A DNA stretch of 18,550 nucleotides from NCBI GenBank assembly GCA_947593275.1, contig CANQDN010000009.1, positions 1 through 18,550 of the forward strand, given 5' to 3'. Below the pieces are notes generated by a model, which was not told the DNA's origin, ran no database searches, and was given only the letters and a program-made list of their open reading frames with translations. Of this stretch, positions 1-6,519 are shown one piece after another (position 1 is the first letter of the stretch; every line of letters starts with the position of its first letter). Position numbers and translations under genes: made by a program. This stretch comes from an uncultured Bacilli bacterium (GTDB lineage: Bacteria > Bacillota_I > Bacilli_A > RF39 > UBA660).

Positions 1-76
1 TGGTGCTGAAAACAAGAATCGAACTTGCGACCTACGCATTACGAGTGCGTTGCTCTACCGACTGAGCTATTTCAGC
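1..76 (-). tRNA. tRNA-Thr (anticodon CGU)
   Basis: On the minus strand this folds as a complete cloverleaf. The acceptor arm GCTGAAA pairs with TTTCAGC, the D stem is GCTC/GAGC, the anticodon stem is ACGCA/TGCGT around loop CTCGTAA (anticodon CGT, reading ACG), and the T stem GCAAG/CTTGT carries TTCGATT. The discriminator A and an encoded CCA occupy positions 4 to 1, so the gene is whole although it abuts the window edge. Confidence 0.96.
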
Positions 77-85
77 AGCAATTAA

Positions 86-113
86 ATTATATCATAAACT
101 CTAAAAAATACAA
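86..113 (-). promoter_or_regulatory. Promoter of tRNA-Thr
   Basis: Reading the minus strand, TTGTAT (113-108) is followed after 16 bases by a perfect TATAAT (91-86), about 10 bases before the mature tRNA 5' end. The -35 lies against the terminator of the preceding regulator gene. Confidence 0.6.
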
Positions 114-147
114 AGAAAAATACTTTAGTTTTCCTTCTAAAGTATTT
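112..147 (-). terminator. Rho-independent terminator after the XRE regulator
   Basis: Arms AAATACTTTAG (118-128) and CTAAAGTATTT (137-147) form a perfect 11-bp stem around an 8-base loop. On the minus strand the stem is followed by TTTTTCTTT. Confidence 0.8.
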
Positions 148-149
148 AT
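136..149. repeat. 14-base direct repeat, left copy
   Basis: TCTAAAGTATTTAT here is identical to 887-900. The two copies bracket the XRE regulator gene; this one forms part of the terminator stem, while the other overlaps the stop codon of the sigma factor gene. See findings. Confidence 0.6.
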
Positions 150-161
150 GTAGATATAAAG

Positions 162-803
162 TTATTTATTTTTCTTCAAACGATAAGCCATGATATAACC
201 AAATATGGCACTTACTAAAAATATTAGAAAATCATAACTTAGATTTTGTTTTAAAATTATTTCTATAATTGATATAATTGCAATTAAGAAAAAGATAGTA
301 TTAATAATTAATAAAGATTTAAAACATTTTTTAAGATATAATATGTAATTTAAGATAATTAATAAAACATAATATATAAAGAATTCTATAGTACTAATTA
401 AAAAATATTTATAAGCATTATGGGATGCTATAATAATATCATTATTATTTATAACTTCGGCAGTAAGTGATGAGATAGAAACATATCCCGCATACATAAA
501 ATATACTATAGGAACTATAAATATAATACTTAAATAAATAATTTTTAAAATATTATTTTTAAGATTATTTTTTTGATATATTTTTTTTACTTCATTATTA
601 TTATCTTCTTTTAAATTTAATATATCATTAATACTAGTATCTAACACTTTACTAAGTAATATTAATATTTCTATATTAGGTATACTTCTATTAGTTTCAT
701 AACTACTAATAGTTTTAGGTGAAACATTTATTAATTTAGCTAATTCTTCTTGTGTTAAATTCTTTTCTTTACGCAAGTTAGAAATATTAAGACCAATATT
801 CAT
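162..803 (-). CDS. Membrane-anchored XRE-family transcriptional regulator
   Basis: The first ~60 residues are a classic Cro/C1 helix-turn-helix: RKEKNLTQEELAKLINVS, then PKTISSYETNRSIPNIEIL, i.e. the turn and recognition helix. The remainder is hydrophobic with about four predicted membrane segments (near residues 85-105, 130-153, 162-182 and 189-206), so the DNA-binding head would be tethered to the membrane facing the cytoplasm. The start is well supported: AGGAGGAGG at 811-819 lies 7 bases upstream of the ATG. It is a single gene with its own terminator. The ligand and target promoters are unknown. HTH-plus-membrane proteins in Firmicutes often control an adjacent transport or defence gene, but no partner is evident here. 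The flanking 14-base direct repeats suggest it may have been inserted between the sigma operon and tRNA-Thr. Confidence 0.85.
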   Translation of the reverse strand: MNIGLNISNLRKEKNLTQEELAKLINVSPKTISSYETNRSIPNIEILILLSKVLDTSINDILNLKEDNNNEVKKIYQKNNLKNNILKIIYLSIIFIVPIVYFMYAGYVSISSLTAEVINNNDIIIASHNAYKYFLISTIEFFIYYVLLIILNYILYLKKCFKSLLIINTIFFLIAIISIIEIILKQNLSYDFLIFLVSAIFGYIMAYRLKKNK

Positions 804-886
804 TTGTAATCCTCCTCCTATATTAGGATAACATACTTTTTTAAATATTGCACTCTAATTATTGTAGACTTTTTTAAAATTTAACG

Positions 887-900
887 TCTAAAGTATTTAT
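887..900. repeat. 14-base direct repeat, right copy
   Basis: TCTAAAGTATTTAT, identical to 136-149, overlapping the last codons and stop of the sigma factor gene. No hairpin partner arm exists here, unlike at the left copy. Confidence 0.6.
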
Positions 901-1538
901 AACATGACTGAGCGCATTTTTTCTAGGCCTTTTTTTTCATATCTTGAAACCATTACTTGAGTCATATTAAGCTTTTTGGCGACTTCGCTTTGAGTTAAGT
1001 CTTCATAATAGCGAGCCCGAATAATTTCCTTTTCTTCTTTATTTAAGACTTTAAAACTATCATCTAAATCTAATTTTAAATCAATGTTAGTTTTAGATTT
1101 ATCAGGTAGGACTTCATATAAGTTAAGTTCATTTGCTTCATCATCTAAACTAATCATGGCTTGGACCCCTATTACGGCTTCATTTACTATTTTATAATCT
1201 AATTCGAGATATAATGCCACTTCTTGATAACTAGGTATAACCCCAGTTTTTTGAGCCATATCGTATTTAGTTTTTTCAACTAGCTTATATATTTTGAGTA
1301 AATTACGACTTAATTTTATGTTTCTATTTCCATTTACATATTCATACATTTTACCAAATATATAGGGATAAGCATAAGTACTAAATTTAGCGGTTGTTGT
1401 ATCTTTAAAATTTTGATACGCACTAAGTAATCCAATAACGCCCACTTGAATTAAATCTTCTTTATCAATACCATAAAATTTGCTTGCAATACCTTTTATT
1501 AACCCCATGTTATTTTCGATTAATTCATTTGTTGTCAT
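897..1538 (-). CDS. RNA polymerase sigma factor, SigF/SigG/SigB-like
   Basis: This is a 213-residue sigma-70 family protein. Region 2 is recognisable from residue ~10 to 80 (DLIQVGVIGLLSAYQNF, then KFSTYAYPYIFGKMYEYV), and region 4 is a clear helix-turn-helix at ~165-212 (NKEEKEIIRARYYEDLTQSEVAKKLNMTQVMVSRYEKKGLEKMR, split here as three motifs). This VSR-E-K pattern is characteristic of the sporulation and general-stress sigma factors SigF, SigG and SigB. It is the second gene of an operon: its ATG shares a base with the stop of the STAS gene (TAATG) and has no good ribosome site, indicating translational coupling. In B. subtilis the order is spoIIAA-spoIIAB-spoIIAC; here the middle kinase gene is absent. 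No convincing terminator follows the stop codon. Sigma assignment is firm; which regulon it drives is not known. Confidence 0.88.
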   Translation of the reverse strand: MTTNELIENNMGLIKGIASKFYGIDKEDLIQVGVIGLLSAYQNFKDTTTAKFSTYAYPYIFGKMYEYVNGNRNIKLSRNLLKIYKLVEKTKYDMAQKTGVIPSYQEVALYLELDYKIVNEAVIGVQAMISLDDEANELNLYEVLPDKSKTNIDLKLDLDDSFKVLNKEEKEIIRARYYEDLTQSEVAKKLNMTQVMVSRYEKKGLEKMRSVML

Positions 1539-1870
1539 TAGATATTTATTAACCTATTAGCGGCGAGTTCATTGGATGCGACAGTCATTCTTAACCTTTT
1601 TAATTTTAATCTTAATTCATCACTTACTTCACACAAGCAAATTTTACCTTTATTAGTTCTTATAGCGCATTTGGTATTAAGCAAACTATTCATACCTGCT
1701 TCATCAATGTCTTGTAAATAGAACATATTAAAGACTAAATATTTAATTTTATGTTTTAAAACTACGGGAACAATATAATTATTAATCTTATAACAAGCCT
1801 TTCTATTTAGGACTCCTTTTAATCTTACATATAAAATACCTTTCTCATATTCCATATCAACTTTTAACAT
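1538..1870 (-). CDS. STAS-domain protein, SpoIIAA-like anti-anti-sigma homologue
   Basis: This 110-residue protein has the STAS-fold pattern: an N-terminal beta hairpin (GILYVRLKGVL), a helix, a central strand (KYLVFNMF), the loop that carries the regulatory serine in SpoIIAA/RsbV, and a final helix. At that loop B. subtilis SpoIIAA has D-S-S-G with Ser58 phosphorylated; here residues 56-59 read D-E-A-G, so the phosphorylation site is missing. It is the first gene of a two-gene operon and overlaps the sigma factor gene by one base. A GGTGAT ribosome site precedes the ATG; TATATT at 1896-1891 is a weak -10 candidate. It may bind a regulator encoded elsewhere, or contact the sigma factor in a kinase-independent way; both are inference. 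Confidence 0.72.
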   Translation of the reverse strand: MLKVDMEYEKGILYVRLKGVLNRKACYKINNYIVPVVLKHKIKYLVFNMFYLQDIDEAGMNSLLNTKCAIRTNKGKICLCEVSDELRLKLKRLRMTVASNELAANRLINI

Positions 1871-1980
1871 AATATCACCTTTGCTACTTTAATATAGAAC
1901 AAAAAAGAATATTTTTAAACAGATTCGACAAAGGTTAGCAAAAGATAGCAAAAAATGCTTATAAAGATGTGTCAAGTATA

Positions 1981-2003
1981 AAAAAAATACCACTTGGGTA
2001 TTT
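1981..2003 (-). terminator. Terminator of the rpsF-ssb-rpsR operon
   Basis: Arms AAATACC (1985-1991) and GGTATTT (1997-2003) enclose a 5-base loop and are followed on the minus strand by a run of T. The stem overlaps the rpsR stop codon. Confidence 0.8.
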
Positions 2004-2217
2004 ATTTTACAAATGGTATTAAAGCCATAAATCTTGCATATTTAACTTGTTCAGCGATATGTCTTTGGTGTTTAGCACATGCTCCACTCATTCTTCTGGG
2101 AACAATTTTACCTTTATCATTAATATATTTATTAATAATCATAACATCTTTATAATCGACACTTTTGCCGGCACACATTTGACATATCTTTTTCTTTTTA
2201 CGATAAAATTCGGCCAT
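2002..2217 (-). CDS. rpsR: 30S ribosomal protein S18
   Basis: The 71-residue protein matches bacterial S18 over its length. It has a basic N-terminus (FYRKKKKICQMC), then VDYKDVMIINKYINDKGKIVPRR and the signature TG-like segment MSGACAKHQRHIAEQVKYARFMALIPF. S18 binds the 30S platform as a heterodimer with S6. Two cysteines near the N-terminus (CQMC) plus a later CAKH could form a zinc-binding set as in some S18 paralogues, though this is not certain. It is the last gene of rpsF-ssb-rpsR, 15 bases after ssb, with ribosome site AGGAGG close to the ATG, and ends in a terminator that overlaps the stop codon. Confidence 0.97.
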   Translation of the reverse strand: MAEFYRKKKKICQMCAGKSVDYKDVMIINKYINDKGKIVPRRMSGACAKHQRHIAEQVKYARFMALIPFVK

Positions 2218-2232
2218 TATTAATCCTCCTTT

Positions 2233-2748
2233 TTAAAATGGTAAGTCATCATCACTTAATGTAATTTCTTCGCCAAAGTCTTTAAAAGGATCTTCGGTAA
2301 TATCCGTGCTTGGAATATTTTCTGGAGATACTTGAGGCATATTTTGATTTGTTACATCATTTCGTTGATAACTATTATTTTGATAATTATTTGTAAACTC
2401 TGGAGTTTCACCAAAGTTATCTTTATTATCTTTAGATCCTAAGAAAGTAACACTGTCACACATTACTTCAGTAACATATCGTTTGCTACCATCTTGGGCT
2501 TGATAATTTCTTGTTTGAATTCTTCCTTCTACTGCAACTTGACTGCCTTTATGACAATATCTGGCTAAATTCTCTGCTTGTTTTCTCCAAATAACACAAT
2601 TGATAAAATCAGTCTCGGGATTGCCATTATTTTGGGAATTAAAGGGTCTAGATACAGCGATAGTGAAAGTTGCAACACTTATATTCGATGGTGTTGTTCT
2701 AAGTTCAGGATCACGTGCCAACCTTCCTATTAAAATTACTCTATTCAT
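2233..2748 (-). CDS. ssb: Single-stranded DNA-binding protein
   Basis: The 171-residue protein begins MNRVILIGRLARDPELR, the canonical SSB opening. An OB fold spans about residues 1-105 (FINCVIWRKQAENLARYCHKG and VEGRIQTRNYQAQDGSKRY), followed by a flexible Asn/Gln-rich linker and the acidic tip DDDLPF at 166-171 that recruits replication and repair partners. It coats single-stranded DNA during replication, recombination and repair. It starts 2 bases after the rpsF stop with a ribosome site (TGAGGAGT) inside the end of rpsF, so the two are coupled. The gene order is the conserved bacterial rpsF-ssb-rpsR. Confidence 0.97.
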   Translation of the reverse strand: MNRVILIGRLARDPELRTTPSNISVATFTIAVSRPFNSQNNGNPETDFINCVIWRKQAENLARYCHKGSQVAVEGRIQTRNYQAQDGSKRYVTEVMCDSVTFLGSKDNKDNFGETPEFTNNYQNNSYQRNDVTNQNMPQVSPENIPSTDITEDPFKDFGEEITLSDDDLPF

Positions 2749-2750
2749 AT

Positions 2751-3041
2751 TTACTCCTCATCTAATTTAATAATTAAATGTCTTAATATAGATTCAGAAA
2801 GTTGAGCTTTACGATCAAATTCATGAATTGTCTCAGGATTAGCTTCAACTGTTAAGACAGTATAATATCCACTTAATTCTTTCTTAATTGGATATGCTAA
2901 TTTTCTTTCGCCCATAGTTTTTTCTTCAACTATTTTACCTTTACCATCAGTAATAATACTTTTCATATTATCGATAGTCTTTTTGATTTTGTCAGCTTCC
3001 ATAGTTGTTTTAACAATGAACATTATTTCATATTTTGGCAT
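2751..3041 (-). CDS. rpsF: 30S ribosomal protein S6
   Basis: This is a 96-residue protein of normal length for S6. It shows the opening YEIMFIVKTTME, the middle motif GKIVEEKTMGERKLAYPIKKELSGYYTVL, and the end ESILRHLIIKLDEE. S6 pairs with S18 on the 30S platform. It is the first gene of the operon, with a very strong ribosome site AAGGAGGTGG at 3055-3046 that lies inside a predicted regulatory hairpin. A promoter and short leader precede it, which in many bacteria bind the S6:S18 dimer for feedback control. Confidence 0.97.
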   Translation of the reverse strand: MPKYEIMFIVKTTMEADKIKKTIDNMKSIITDGKGKIVEEKTMGERKLAYPIKKELSGYYTVLTVEANPETIHEFDRKAQLSESILRHLIIKLDEE

Positions 3042-3045
3042 ATTT

Positions 3046-3103
3046 CCACCTCCTTATGGTCTTATTCGGCTTATAAAAATAAGCAAGGAGTAACTTAATA
3101 CTC
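3046..3103 (-). promoter_or_regulatory. rpsF leader, possible S6:S18 autoregulatory hairpin
   Basis: In the minus-strand transcript CTCCTT (3090-3085) can pair with AAGGAG (3055-3050), which is the Shine-Dalgarno of rpsF. Between them lie a small hairpin (CTTAT/ATAAG around TTTT, 3083-3070) and, immediately 3' of it, CCG (3069-3067). A CCG beside a stem is the known hallmark of the S6:S18-binding mRNA motif. The pairing is seen directly; the protein binding is inference from the family. Confidence 0.6.
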
Positions 3104-3109
3104 GCAAGT

Positions 3110-3138
3110 ATTATAACCCAAAATAAGCATTTTGTAAA
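3110..3138 (-). promoter_or_regulatory. Promoter of rpsF-ssb-rpsR
   Basis: TTTACA (3138-3133), a 17-base spacer and a perfect TATAAT (3115-3110) on the minus strand. Transcription would start near 3103, giving a leader of about 60 bases. A small inverted repeat AATACT/AGTATT (3097-3112) overlaps the -10 region. Confidence 0.75.
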
Positions 3139-3200
3139 CTATAAATTGTTCAAGTTAATTATATGTTAAAAAATATTTTTAATAAATACTTTAAAGGCAT

Positions 3201-3224
3201 TAAAAAAAGCTCAAAATTGAGCTT
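3201..3224 (-). terminator. Terminator of hsp20
   Basis: AAGCTCAA (3207-3214) and TTGAGCTT (3217-3224) form an 8-bp stem with a tiny loop, followed on the minus strand by a T run. It overlaps the stop codon. Confidence 0.78.
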
Positions 3225-3606
3225 AATCGATATTTATTATTTTTTTAGTTATTTCTTCAGTTTTTTTAGGTGCAGTAACTTTTAAAGTTCCATCTTTAAA
3301 TTCGGCTTTTATAGCGTCCTCTTCGATTTCTCCTAAATAGAATGATCGAGATAATTTACCATAGAATCTTTCTCTTCGAATATATTTCTTATTATCTTTT
3401 TCTTCTTTTTCATCTTTCTTTTCAGCACTAATAGTAAGTGTTCCTTTATTATATTCGATATTTATGTCATCTTTAGTAAATCCTGGCATATCTAGTTCAA
3501 GATTATAAACATCATCCTTTTCATAAATATCACATTTCATTTTAGAAGTCTCACTTTCTAAAAAACTGTCAAACATATCATCTAAAAACATTTTTCTTGG
3601 TAACAT
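3223..3606 (-). CDS. hsp20: Small heat-shock protein, Hsp20/alpha-crystallin family
   Basis: The 127-residue protein carries an alpha-crystallin domain. YNLELDMPGFTKDDINIEY is the first strand pair, GTLTISAEKK follows, then a charged insert (DEKEEKDNKKYIRRERFYGKLSRSFYL) and the hallmark DGTLKVTAPKK near the C-terminus, ending in an I-x-I/V-like IINID tail. It is an ATP-independent holdase that binds unfolding proteins in the cytoplasm. I chose the ATG at 3606, because the ribosome site GAAAGGAAG (3625-3617) sits 10 bases away; the upstream TTG at 3612 would leave only 4. Transcription is from a strong promoter embedding a CIRCE operator, so HrcA repression and heat induction are expected. Confidence 0.93.
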   Translation of the reverse strand: MLPRKMFLDDMFDSFLESETSKMKCDIYEKDDVYNLELDMPGFTKDDINIEYNKGTLTISAEKKDEKEEKDNKKYIRRERFYGKLSRSFYLGEIEEDAIKAEFKDGTLKVTAPKKTEEITKKIINID

Positions 3607-3633
3607 AACCAATCATCTTCCTTTCATGATATA

Positions 3634-3662
3634 AGTATAACACTATAGTTAGCACTTGTCAA
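3634..3662 (-). promoter_or_regulatory. Promoter of hsp20
   Basis: Perfect TTGACA (3662-3657), 17-base spacer, TATACT (3639-3634). The -35 falls inside the CIRCE spacer. Confidence 0.82.
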
Positions 3663-3675
3663 GCTTAAGTGCTAA
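3649..3675 (-). promoter_or_regulatory. CIRCE operator (HrcA-binding site)
   Basis: TTAGCACTT, 9 bases, AAGTGCTAA: a perfect 9-bp inverted repeat differing from the consensus TTAGCACTC-N9-GAGTGCTAA by one base in each arm. It overlaps the -35 of hsp20, the expected arrangement for repression by HrcA. hrcA itself is not in the window. Confidence 0.9.
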
Positions 3676-3693
3676 TATTTGCTAAAAATTGAC

Positions 3694-3718
3694 AAAAAAA
3701 ATATCTCCTAAGAGACAT
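3694..3718 (-). terminator. Terminator of the DUF308-type gene
   Basis: ATATCTC (3701-3707) and GAGACAT (3712-3718) pair with one G-T wobble and are followed on the minus strand by TTTTTTT. Confidence 0.75.
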
Positions 3719-3719
3719 T

Positions 3720-4313
3720 TTATTTAAATAGTTTTTGAATTTCTTTTGATTTACTATAAAACATTATTAAGTTGCAGATTTCTAGGATTGATGTAAGAAT
3801 AATAAATAATCCGGCAACTTCGACAATATCGATCGCCCGAAGTGGATTAATAGTTACTAATACACCAAAGATTAGGATTATAATACTAATAACTAGAGTA
3901 ATTGCCCAACCATCAAAGCCATATTTTTTTAGTTTAAAAGCATCAATGATTTTAAAGATTGCAACAAGACATAGATATATTCCTAGACCTAAAGTTATAA
4001 TTGTAAGAATTTTAAATGGATTAATCATAGTAAATATACCTAAGATTACTGCAAGAATACCTAAAAATAGTTTTAAAGAAAACATAGGATTTTCTTTACG
4101 CATCATGTATTCATAAATATCAAAAAGACCAAATGATACTAAATATATACCAATTAAAATACCAGCAAGAGTTAGAGTAATTAATGGTTTTAGATATATT
4201 GCAATTCCCATGATTAAAAATACTACATTTAAAATAATATTAGCAATTATTATTTTTTTAAAATTTAAACTTATTTTGTCTAATAATGTTTTATTTTTTC
4301 CCTTTTTGGTCAT
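3720..4313 (-). CDS. DUF308/HdeD-like integral membrane protein
   Basis: This 197-residue protein has about six closely spaced hydrophobic segments arranged as three similar pairs. Each pair has the pattern of a long hydrophobic helix, then a short N-P motif (KPLITLTLAGILIGIYL; INPFKILTIITLGLGIYL; INPLRAIDIVEVAGLFIIL). This internal triplication with NP-containing loops is typical of the DUF308/HdeD family of small membrane proteins, whose role is unclear outside acid-stress HdeD. The N-terminus is basic (MTKKGKNKTLLDK), so it probably faces the cytoplasm. Ribosome site GGAGGAAT precedes the ATG, and a TTGAAG-N17-TATAAT promoter lies just upstream, back to back with the FemX-like gene's promoter. 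Confidence 0.75.
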   Translation of the reverse strand: MTKKGKNKTLLDKISLNFKKIIIANIILNVVFLIMGIAIYLKPLITLTLAGILIGIYLVSFGLFDIYEYMMRKENPMFSLKLFLGILAVILGIFTMINPFKILTIITLGLGIYLCLVAIFKIIDAFKLKKYGFDGWAITLVISIIILIFGVLVTINPLRAIDIVEVAGLFIILTSILEICNLIMFYSKSKEIQKLFK

Positions 4314-4332
4314 ACTTTATTCCTCCATTTTC

Positions 4333-4361
4333 ATTATACTATATTTTGGCCTTTTCTTCAA
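4333..4361 (-). promoter_or_regulatory. Promoter of the DUF308-type gene
   Basis: TTGAAG (4361-4356), 17-base spacer, TATAAT (4338-4333) on the minus strand. It nearly touches the divergent promoter at 4363-4391. Confidence 0.7.
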
Positions 4362-4362
4362 G

Positions 4363-4391
4363 TAGACAAAAAAATAAATATGTGTTATAAT
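4363..4391 (+). promoter_or_regulatory. Promoter of the FemX-like gene
   Basis: TAGACA (4363-4368), 17-base spacer, TATAAT (4386-4391), with an extended -10 TG at 4383-4384. A G-rich ribosome site (AAAGGGGGG) follows before the ATG at 4418. Confidence 0.75.
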
Positions 4392-4417
4392 AATCGCTAT
4401 TACAAAGGGGGGTTTTT

Positions 4418-5659
4418 ATGCATATAAAGGAATTAACTATTGCCGAGTTTGATCTTTTTGCTAAAAATCATATATTAGCTTCTTATCATCAATCTTCTAA
4501 TTATGCCCTTTTTATGGGAGAAAATAATTATGAATATGATCTTATTGGGTATGTTGATGAATTGGGGGTTATTAAGGCAGCAGCTTTAATATTAATTAAA
4601 AAATTGTCATTAAGTTTAAAATATGGGTATTCTCCTAAAGGGTTTTTGATTGATTATTTTGATTATAATTTACTTAAAAGTTTTACAGAAGATTTAAAGA
4701 AGTATTATGCTAAAAAGTTAGTTTTTATAAAGATTAATCCGGAGATAGCTATTGGAGAAATTAATAAGTATTCGAAGATTATTAATTATAATCATAATAT
4801 TACGATTAGAGATTATTTAAAAGAGCTGGGTTATACTAAACTTAAAGATAATATGTATTTTGAAGCTTTAATTCCCCGTTTTAATGGGATTATAAACTTA
4901 AAAGAATATGATTTTAATGATTTAGCTAAGAATACTAAAAATAAAATTAGGAAAGCTCAAAGTAAAGGTTTAGTATTTGAAAAAGTAGATAAAGATAAAT
5001 TAGATGTGTTCTTTAATTTTATTAAAAAGAAAAAGAATATTAATAATTATTATTATAAAAATTATTATAATATTTTTGAAAAAGATGAGGCTTGTGATTT
5101 GTTTTTAGTTAAAATTGATTATGAACAATACTTATTAAATAGTAAAGAAGCTTATGATAAAGAATTAGTTAGAAATAATAATATTTCAGAGTTACTTATG
5201 GTTAATGCTACTCCTACTAATATTAATAAAAAAATGGCTTCAGATAAAGCTTTATTATCTTATAAGAATGATATTGAAATTGCAACGTATACTTTAAAGG
5301 AACATAAAAGTGTTTATATTGCGGGTGCTTTTACGATTAAATATCAAAATAGAGTTCATATTGTTATTAGTGGGATAGATAAAGATTATAAGAAATATAA
5401 TGCTAATTATTTTTTACATTATAGTTTAATTCAATATTATAAAGACAATTATAAATATTTAGATTTAAATGGCTTAACAGGAGATTTTAGTAAAAATAAT
5501 CCATATAAAGGTTTAAATGATTTTAAATTAGGGTTTAATCCCAATATTTATGAATTTATTGGCGAATTTGATTTAATATTAAATAATAAACAGTATAATA
5601 ATTTAAATAAAAAAGGTATTTTAGCTAAAGAATTTAATCACAAACAAAAAAGGAATTAA
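4418..5659 (+). CDS. FemABX-family peptidoglycan bridge aminoacyltransferase
   Basis: The 413-residue protein has the FemABX/MurM layout of two GNAT-like halves. The first ends near residue 150 (KYGYSPKGFLIDY at ~68-80, ELGYTKLKDNMYFEA at ~136-150), and the second is marked by NTKNKIRKAQSKGLVFEKV (172-190). A charged segment at ~235-300 corresponds to the coiled-coil arm of FemA/MurM. The C-terminal signature SGIDKDYKKYNANYFLHY (318-335), YLDLNGLTGDF and GLNDFKLGFNP (365-375) is characteristic. These enzymes transfer amino acids from aminoacyl-tRNA to the lipid II stem peptide in the cytoplasm, so the organism should have a cross-bridged peptidoglycan wall. The amino acid added cannot be told from sequence. 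It is a single gene on the plus strand. Confidence 0.88.
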   Translation: MHIKELTIAEFDLFAKNHILASYHQSSNYALFMGENNYEYDLIGYVDELGVIKAAALILIKKLSLSLKYGYSPKGFLIDYFDYNLLKSFTEDLKKYYAKKLVFIKINPEIAIGEINKYSKIINYNHNITIRDYLKELGYTKLKDNMYFEALIPRFNGIINLKEYDFNDLAKNTKNKIRKAQSKGLVFEKVDKDKLDVFFNFIKKKKNINNYYYKNYYNIFEKDEACDLFLVKIDYEQYLLNSKEAYDKELVRNNNISELLMVNATPTNINKKMASDKALLSYKNDIEIATYTLKEHKSVYIAGAFTIKYQNRVHIVISGIDKDYKKYNANYFLHYSLIQYYKDNYKYLDLNGLTGDFSKNNPYKGLNDFKLGFNPNIYEFIGEFDLILNNKQYNNLNKKGILAKEFNHKQKRN

Positions 5660-5669
5660 CTCCTTTTTT
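5646..5669. terminator. Bidirectional terminator between the FemX-like and sipW-like genes
   Basis: AAAAAAGGA (5646-5654) and TCCTTTTTT (5661-5669) form a stem with A and T tracts on both sides, serving the convergent genes on both strands. Confidence 0.78.
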
Positions 5670-6402
5670 TCTTTTTTTCAATAACTTTTATTTCGGGATT
5701 TTTATAGTATTCGGAATCTTTATCTTCAATGAGTAATTTCTTTTTTAGTTCTCTTTTTCGAGCTTCTTCTTTAGCGGTTTTATTTGGATCACTTTTCTTT
5801 TCACTCATTTTGGTGGCAGTATTTTTTATAGTTGTTAATTTGGTTATTTTAAGAATATCCCGAATAATTATATACATTGCAGGGACTAAAATACATAATA
5901 TCCAGCCAACTTTAGAGGCTAAAAAGAATTGGATTCTTCCTAATTGAGGTATTTTAAGAATAACTTTACCTATTACATTATTAAATTTAGCACAGGCTTG
6001 ATCTTCAATGTTATTAAAGTCTCCTTTGGTTCGATAACAAACTTTGCCATCACTATCTTCAGTAATACTTACAACTCGATGGGTAATGGTTGTTCCAGGG
6101 GTTGCTAAGCTTGTAGAACGGAAGGTTATAACATCGCCAACTTTAATATCTTCAGGATTATCAACTTTCATATTAATTATGGTATCATAAACTTTAATAG
6201 TTGGTGTCATTGACCAACTGACAATGGTATATATAGAAAATTTGGGCTCATATCCGGCACCTTTTTTAGCATAAATTTTAGTTGCTACATAGTAATATAT
6301 TAAAAAGGCCGCTGCAAGTAGTAATATAAAGAAGATTGCCCATGAAATAACTTTGCCAATAATAACTAGACCCTTTTTTAATGAATCGTTTCCACTTTTC
6401 AT
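5656..6402 (-). CDS. sipW: Signal peptidase I, SipW/archaeal (Ser/His) type
   Basis: The 248-residue protein has an N-terminal membrane segment (~12-37) and the catalytic box VSWSMTPTI with nucleophile Ser64. The general base is a histidine, THRVV with His108, rather than the lysine of ordinary bacterial signal peptidases. A conserved RTKGDFN at 124-130 supplies the acidic residue of box E. A second membrane segment (~165-183) and a Lys/Glu-rich cytoplasmic tail (190-248) follow. This Ser/His arrangement defines the SipW/ER-type enzymes, which in Bacillus mature the biofilm proteins TasA and TapA. Two plausible substrates lie nearby: the giant repeat protein upstream and the TasA/CalY-like protein at 10514. 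It has its own promoter and ribosome site (AGGAGGGG). Confidence 0.9.
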   Translation of the reverse strand: MKSGNDSLKKGLVIIGKVISWAIFFILLLAAAFLIYYYVATKIYAKKGAGYEPKFSIYTIVSWSMTPTIKVYDTIINMKVDNPEDIKVGDVITFRSTSLATPGTTITHRVVSITEDSDGKVCYRTKGDFNNIEDQACAKFNNVIGKVILKIPQLGRIQFFLASKVGWILCILVPAMYIIIRDILKITKLTTIKNTATKMSEKKSDPNKTAKEEARKRELKKKLLIEDKDSEYYKNPEIKVIEKKKKRS

Positions 6403-6426
6403 AAAGGCCCCTCCTATTCTAATAAT

Positions 6427-6455
6427 ATTATAGACTATTAAGGGTTAAAATACAA
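6427..6455 (-). promoter_or_regulatory. Promoter of the sipW-like gene
   Basis: TTGTAT (6455-6450), 17-base spacer, perfect TATAAT (6432-6427) on the minus strand. Confidence 0.72.
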
Positions 6456-6480
6456 GATTATTTATTGTTTTTTACCAAGT

Positions 6481-6509
6481 AAAAAGTCCTTAATTTTTTT
6501 TAAGGACTT
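6481..6509 (-). terminator. Terminator of the giant repeat protein gene
   Basis: AAGTCCTTAA (6484-6493) and TTAAGGACTT (6500-6509) form a perfect 10-bp stem, followed by TTTTT on the minus strand. Confidence 0.82.
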
Positions 6510-6519
6510 AATAACTAAA

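Noticed and set aside
850..890. Terminator after the sigma factor gene (TAGAC/GTCTA)
   Set aside because: Only five pairs with a 16-base AT loop; too weak to call, and the absence of a proper one is used in the insertion hypothesis.
3772..4116. 114-codon open frame on the plus strand
   Set aside because: It is antisense to the DUF308-type membrane gene, without a ribosome site or recognisable protein pattern.
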